DNA of 8,353 bases, from positions 1-8,353 of the forward strand of contig QWQL01000030.1 of assembly GCA_003670825.1 (NCBI GenBank). Reading direction: 5' to 3'. This document shows positions 5,012 through 8,353 of this stretch, piece after piece. This DNA is from Planctomycetota bacterium (GTDB lineage: Bacteria; Planctomycetota; Planctomycetia; Pirellulales; UBA1268). The translations under genes and the position numbers were made by a program. The notes under the pieces were generated by a model that worked only from the letters and a program-made list of their open reading frames with translations, made no database searches and was not told the origin of the DNA. Each line of letters begins with the position of its first letter. The stretch's first letter is position 1.

Positions 5012-6631
5012 GTGTCCAAGCAACTGATGTTCGACGACAGTGCCCGCGCCAAACTGCTCAAGGGCGTGGAAAAACTGGCCAGTGCCGTGGCCGTGACCAT
5101 GGGACCGACCGGCCGGAATGTCATCATCGACAAGGCGTATGGCGGCCCGACGGTGACCAAGGACGGCGTCACCGTCAGTAAGGAAGTCGATCTCGAAGAC
5201 GCGTTTGAGAACATGGGTGCGAAACTGGTCAACGAGGTCGCGTCGAAGACGTCGGATCTCGCTGGCGACGGCACCACCACGGCAACGGTGCTGGCCCGGG
5301 CGATCTTCCGCGAGGGCACCCGGAACGTGGCCGCTGGCTCCAATCCCACGGCAGTTCGCCGCGGGATCGAGAAGGGTGTGGCCGCGGCCGTGCAGCGACT
5401 GATGGAGATGGCCCGCAAGGTCGAGCGGCCCGAGGAGATCGCCCAGGTGGGCGCAATCAGTGCCAACAACGACCGGGCAATCGGCGACCTCTTGGCAGAA
5501 GCCCTGCAGAAAGTCGGGAAGGACGGCGTGATCACGGTCGAGGAGGGGAAGACCACCGAGACAACCGTGCGGTTCGTCGACGGCATGCAGTTCGACAAGG
5601 GCTTCGTGTCGCCCTACTTCATCAACAAGCCGGCCGAAATGGTCTGCCAACTCGACGACGCCCTGATCCTGATCCACGAGAAGAAGATCTCGAACCTCCG
5701 CGACCTCCTGCCGCTGCTGGAGAAGGTGGCGCAGTCGGGCAAGCCGCTGCTGATCATTGCCGAAGACCTCGACGGCGACGCGCTGACGGCACTGGTCGTC
5801 AACAAACTCCGTGGGGTGCTGAATGTGTGCGCCTCGAAGGCACCCGGCTTCGGTGACCGCCGCAAGGCAATGCTCGGCGACATCGCCACCCTCACCGGTG
5901 GCACGCTGATCAGCGAGGACCTCGGTCTGAAGCTCGAAAGCCTCGACCTCTCCCACCTCGGCAAGGCCAAGAGCGTGACGGTTGACAAGAGCGAGACGAC
6001 CATCGTGCAGGGGGCCGGCAAGCAGTCCGATGTTCAGGCCCGCGTGCATCAACTCCGCACGCAGATCGAGAATACCGAGAGCGAGTACGATCGCGAGAAA
6101 CTGCAGGAGCGGCTGGCGAAACTGACCGGCGGCGTGGCGATCGTATCGGTCGGTGCCGGCACGGAAGCCGAGATGAAGCAGAAGAAGGCCCGCGTGGAGG
6201 ACGCTCTTCACGCTACCCGGGCGGCGGTTGAAGAGGGGATTGTTCCCGGTGGCGGCGTGGCTCTGCTCCGCTGTCGCGAGGCCGTGGAGAAGGCCCGCTC
6301 GCAGGCCAAGGGAGATGAGAAAATCGGTGTCGACATCATCCTCCACGCCCTGGAGGCTCCGATCCGCCAGATCGCCGAGAACTGCGGAATCGACGGCGCT
6401 GTGGTGGCCGACGAAGTTGCCCAGAAAGACGTGAACATCGGCTACGACGCCAACAAGGGCGAGTATGTCGACATGCTCAAGGCTGGGATCATCGACCCCG
6501 TCAAGGTTGTTCGGGTGGCGCTCACGAATGCCGCCAGCATCTCGGGCCTGCTGCTGACGACCCAGGCGCTCGTCACCAACCTCGACAAGGACGACGCGAA
6601 GAAGCGGAAGATCGAGGGCAGCGTCAGGTAG
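5012..6631 (+). CDS. groEL2: Chaperonin GroEL, paralogue 2 (no GGM tail)
   Basis: A 539-residue Hsp60 subunit starting at GTG. Catalytic-type Asp86 lies in GDGTTTA (85-91) and D397 in ARVEDALHATRAAVEEG. The chaperonin signature AAVEEGIVPGGG (404-415) is canonical. At the ring-ring contact Arg452 and Asp461 are kept. The apical segment FVSPYF (198-203) keeps the Tyr that contacts substrate and GroES. KAPGFGDRRKAMLGDIATLTGG (277 onward) is nearly identical to the family consensus. The C-terminus stops at LDKDDAKKRKIEGSVR: it is basic and has no GGM repeat, unlike most GroELs and unlike GroEL1. The stop lies 6 bp before the dnaJ ATG, so groEL2 is probably translated from the same message as dnaJ-grpE. 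It has no groES of its own and presumably uses the one upstream. Family assignment is firm; how labour is divided with GroEL1 is unknown. Confidence 0.95.
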   Translation: MSKQLMFDDSARAKLLKGVEKLASAVAVTMGPTGRNVIIDKAYGGPTVTKDGVTVSKEVDLEDAFENMGAKLVNEVASKTSDLAGDGTTTATVLARAIFREGTRNVAAGSNPTAVRRGIEKGVAAAVQRLMEMARKVERPEEIAQVGAISANNDRAIGDLLAEALQKVGKDGVITVEEGKTTETTVRFVDGMQFDKGFVSPYFINKPAEMVCQLDDALILIHEKKISNLRDLLPLLEKVAQSGKPLLIIAEDLDGDALTALVVNKLRGVLNVCASKAPGFGDRRKAMLGDIATLTGGTLISEDLGLKLESLDLSHLGKAKSVTVDKSETTIVQGAGKQSDVQARVHQLRTQIENTESEYDREKLQERLAKLTGGVAIVSVGAGTEAEMKQKKARVEDALHATRAAVEEGIVPGGGVALLRCREAVEKARSQAKGDEKIGVDIILHALEAPIRQIAENCGIDGAVVADEVAQKDVNIGYDANKGEYVDMLKAGIIDPVKVVRVALTNAASISGLLLTTQALVTNLDKDDAKKRKIEGSVR

Positions 6632-6637
6632 CCTCGA

Positions 6638-7795
6638 ATGGTCGATCAGCGCGACTACTACGAGGTGCTCGGCGTTGAACGCCGGGCCACCTCCGCACAG
6701 ATCACCGACGCGTATCGCAAACTGGCGGTCAAGCACCACCCGGACAAAAATCCGGGCAACGATGAGGCTGCGGCCCGGTTCAAGGAAGCTGCGCGGGCCT
6801 TCGAGGTGCTGTCCGACGCCGATCTCAGGGCGCGGTACGACCGCTACGGCCATGCCGGACTCCAGGGAGGCCGGCAGCACGACTTCAACGAGATGTCGGA
6901 CATCTTCGAGGCCTTCGGAGACCTGTTCGGCGGGGGCATCTTCGGCGACGCTTTCGGCGGCCGGGGCCGCGGCAGCCGGTCGCGGAAGGGTCGCGACGTG
7001 TTCTGCCAGGTATCGCTCTCGCTCGTGGAGGCCGCCCGCGGGGCGACCAAGACAGTCGAGTTCGCGCGGCACGAGATGTGCGGCACCTGCGACGGCTCGG
7101 GGGCCAAGAAGGGCACGAAACCGCAGGCCTGCGACTACTGCGGTGGCAAGGGGCAGGTGATTCAGTCGGCCGGCGTGTTTCGTCTGCAGACGACCTGCCC
7201 GGCGTGCCGCGGGGCAGGCAGCGTGATCCGCGAGAAGTGCACCGACTGCGGTGGCGCCGGCCTAAAGGAAGAGCACGTGGAGCGGCGGGTGACGATCCCC
7301 GCCGGCGTCGACAGCGATGTTCGCGTGCGACTCGCCGGTGAGGGGGAACCCGGTGGTAGCGGCGGGCCCCCCGGAGACTGCTACTGCGTGATCGAGATCG
7401 AGACCCACCCGTTCCTCGCGCGGGACGGCCGCGAACTTCACTGCGAGGTCCCGGTCAGCTTCACGCAGGCCGCACTCGGCGCCACGGTGGACGTGCCCAC
7501 GCTTGATGGCGCCAAACCGCTCCAAATTGCCCGGGGCACGCAGAGCGGGGACGTGATCCGCGTCCGTGGGTTTGGCATGCCGGAGGTCCGTGGTCGGGGC
7601 GTCGGCGACCTGCACGTGCACGTGCAGGTCGAGATTCCCAAGACCCTCTCGCCGCGGGCGGAGGAACTGCTCCGCGAGCTCGCGAAGGAGGAACGCGCCG
7701 CCGTCAGCCCCAAGCGGTCGTCGTTCCTCAGCCGGCTTGCCGAATACTTCCAGAGCACCGACACTGAAGGTGAAAGCAAGGAGCAGGGATCATGA
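6638..7795 (+). CDS. dnaJ: Chaperone protein DnaJ
   Basis: A 385-residue full-length (type A) J-protein. It delivers unfolded clients to DnaK and stimulates DnaK ATP hydrolysis in the cytosol. The J-domain (about 5-70) carries the obligatory HPD at 34-36. A Gly/Phe-rich linker runs from about 72 to 110 (GDLFGGGIFGDAFGG). All four zinc-binding CxxCxGxG motifs are intact, starting at C148, C165, C187 and C201. The C-terminal beta domains follow (VTIPAGVDSDVRVRLAGEGE at 218 onward; VPVSFTQAALGATVDVPTLDG at 271-291). The ATG lies 6 bp after the groEL2 stop, and the only SD-like sequence, AGG at 6626-6628, is inside the end of groEL2, which implies coupled translation. dnaK is not adjacent. CbpA is excluded because it lacks the zinc fingers. 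Confidence 0.95.
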   Translation: MVDQRDYYEVLGVERRATSAQITDAYRKLAVKHHPDKNPGNDEAAARFKEAARAFEVLSDADLRARYDRYGHAGLQGGRQHDFNEMSDIFEAFGDLFGGGIFGDAFGGRGRGSRSRKGRDVFCQVSLSLVEAARGATKTVEFARHEMCGTCDGSGAKKGTKPQACDYCGGKGQVIQSAGVFRLQTTCPACRGAGSVIREKCTDCGGAGLKEEHVERRVTIPAGVDSDVRVRLAGEGEPGGSGGPPGDCYCVIEIETHPFLARDGRELHCEVPVSFTQAALGATVDVPTLDGAKPLQIARGTQSGDVIRVRGFGMPEVRGRGVGDLHVHVQVEIPKTLSPRAEELLRELAKEERAAVSPKRSSFLSRLAEYFQSTDTEGESKEQGS

Positions 7796-8301
7796 CGAAC
7801 GAGGATCGTGACGACGCACCGGAGCCGGCCGAAATCGTCGAGCAGGCGACCGCGACCGGGGCGATGGACGAGCAGATCGCTGAACTCCAGGAGCGGCTCC
7901 TGCGGTCTCAGGCGGAACTCGAGAACTTCCGCAAGCGGTCGCGGCGGGAGTACGACGACGCCCAGCGGTATCGGGAGATCGACGTCCTCCGTGACCTGCT
8001 GCCGGTGCTCGACAACGTGCTCCGCGCCATCGAGGCCTCCGAGAAGACGGTCGACGTGGAGACACTGCGGTCGGGCTTCAGGATGGCGGCCCAGCAGATC
8101 GAGAAACTCCTCGGCAGCCATGGCTGCCAGACGATCGAGACTGACGGCACCCCCTTCGACCCGACGGTCCACGATGCCGTCCTCCAGCAGGATTTGCCCG
8201 GCGTTGCGGCTGGCACGGTCATCGGCACCGCCAGTCGCGGCTACAGGCTGCACGACCGGGTGGTGCGCCCGGCACAGGTGATCGTGGCGAAGGGAGCGTG
8301 A
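7792..8301 (+). CDS. grpE: Nucleotide exchange factor GrpE
   Basis: A 169-residue protein, slightly short for GrpE. It releases ADP from DnaK and acts as a thermosensor through its long helices. An acidic N-terminus (1-20) is followed by a coiled-coil helix ELQERLLRSQAELENFRKR (31-49), then LRDLLPVLDNVLRAIE (66-81). The C-terminal beta domain has the family signature: PFDPTVHDAV (121-130) and GTVIGTASRGYRLHDRVVRP (141-160). The ATG overlaps the dnaJ stop as ATGA (7792-7795), and AAGGAG (7778-7783) gives 8 nt spacing, so the start is secure. The order dnaJ-grpE without dnaK between or beside them differs from the common grpE-dnaK-dnaJ operon. Confidence 0.95.
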   Translation: MTNEDRDDAPEPAEIVEQATATGAMDEQIAELQERLLRSQAELENFRKRSRREYDDAQRYREIDVLRDLLPVLDNVLRAIEASEKTVDVETLRSGFRMAAQQIEKLLGSHGCQTIETDGTPFDPTVHDAVLQQDLPGVAAGTVIGTASRGYRLHDRVVRPAQVIVAKGA

Positions 8302-8304
8302 GCG

Positions 8305-8353
8305 ATGCCGACCTATGACTACGTCTGCGACGGCTGTGGGCATGCCTTCGAAC
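8305..8353 (+). CDS. FmdB-family zinc-ribbon protein, N-terminus (partial)
   Basis: Only 16 complete codons are present before the window ends: MPTYDYVCDGCGHAFE. This is the typical start of the small FmdB / 'putative regulatory protein' zinc-ribbon family. The tyrosine-rich MPTYDY and the first CxxC pair (C8, C11) are visible; the second Cys pair should lie beyond the window. The ATG is 3 bp after the grpE stop, with AGGGAG (8291-8296) at 8 nt spacing, so it belongs to the chaperone operon. The family's biochemical role is not established. Its placement suggests expression with the DnaK co-chaperones. Confidence 0.8.
   Translation, partial: MPTYDYVCDGCGHAFE

Noticed and set aside
5006..7072. 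688-codon open frame on the minus strand, antisense to groEL2 and the start of dnaJ
   Set aside because: Same reason: it mirrors groEL2 and dnaJ codon bias and resembles no protein family.

Overview
The window is GC-rich bacterial chromosome, densely packed with genes. The strongest clue to origin is the chaperone cluster groEL–groES–groEL–dnaJ–grpE–fmdB, in which a chaperonin gene lies on each side of groES. From memory this resembles the layout in Pirellulales-type Planctomycetes such as Rhodopirellula. A catalytic ketoacyl synthase paired with a Cys-less ketoacyl-synthase-like protein fits the same group. The planctomycete assignment is an inference and was not tested by a search.

Layout. 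Bases 1-188 (+) are the 3' end of an M42-family metallo-aminopeptidase gene. A 76-bp gap with two small hairpins separates it from a convergent two-gene minus-strand unit. That unit is a chain-length-factor-like ketoacyl synthase homologue (about 2336 or 2462 down to 1503) followed by a beta-ketoacyl synthase with an intact Cys-His-His set (1506-265), overlapping by 4 bp at ATGA. A gene-free divergent region of up to 457 bp (2337-2793) follows. On the plus strand come groEL1 (2794-4494), groES (4561-4866), groEL2 (5012-6631), dnaJ (6638-7795), grpE (7792-8301) and the first 16 codons of an FmdB-type zinc-ribbon gene (8305 onward, cut by the window end).

How the genes work together. GroEL1 and GroEL2 are Hsp60 rings and GroES is their lid. 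DnaJ and GrpE are the J-protein and nucleotide-exchange factor of an Hsp70 whose dnaK gene is not in the window. From groEL2 onward the genes are 6 bp apart, overlapping by 4 bp, and 3 bp apart, so they very probably share one transcript. The groES–groEL2 spacer (144 bp) holds competing inverted repeats and could separate expression of the two halves. No CIRCE operator (TTAGCACTC-N9-GAGTGCTAA) and no convincing sigma-32 promoter was seen.

Most worth a second look: (1) the two GroELs differ at functional positions. GroEL1 has Glu at the ring-ring position where E. coli GroEL has Arg452, an altered chaperonin signature, His at the apical Tyr203 position and a long GGM tail. GroEL2 keeps the canonical residues but has a short basic C-terminus with no GGM tail. 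(2) The groEL1 leader carries a hairpin and a repeated octamer that allow two mutually exclusive folds just upstream of the ribosome-binding site. (3) The ketoacyl synthase pair stands alone, with no carrier protein or reductase gene beside it. Nothing in the window looks like a wholly new defence or mobile system; these are variations on known families.
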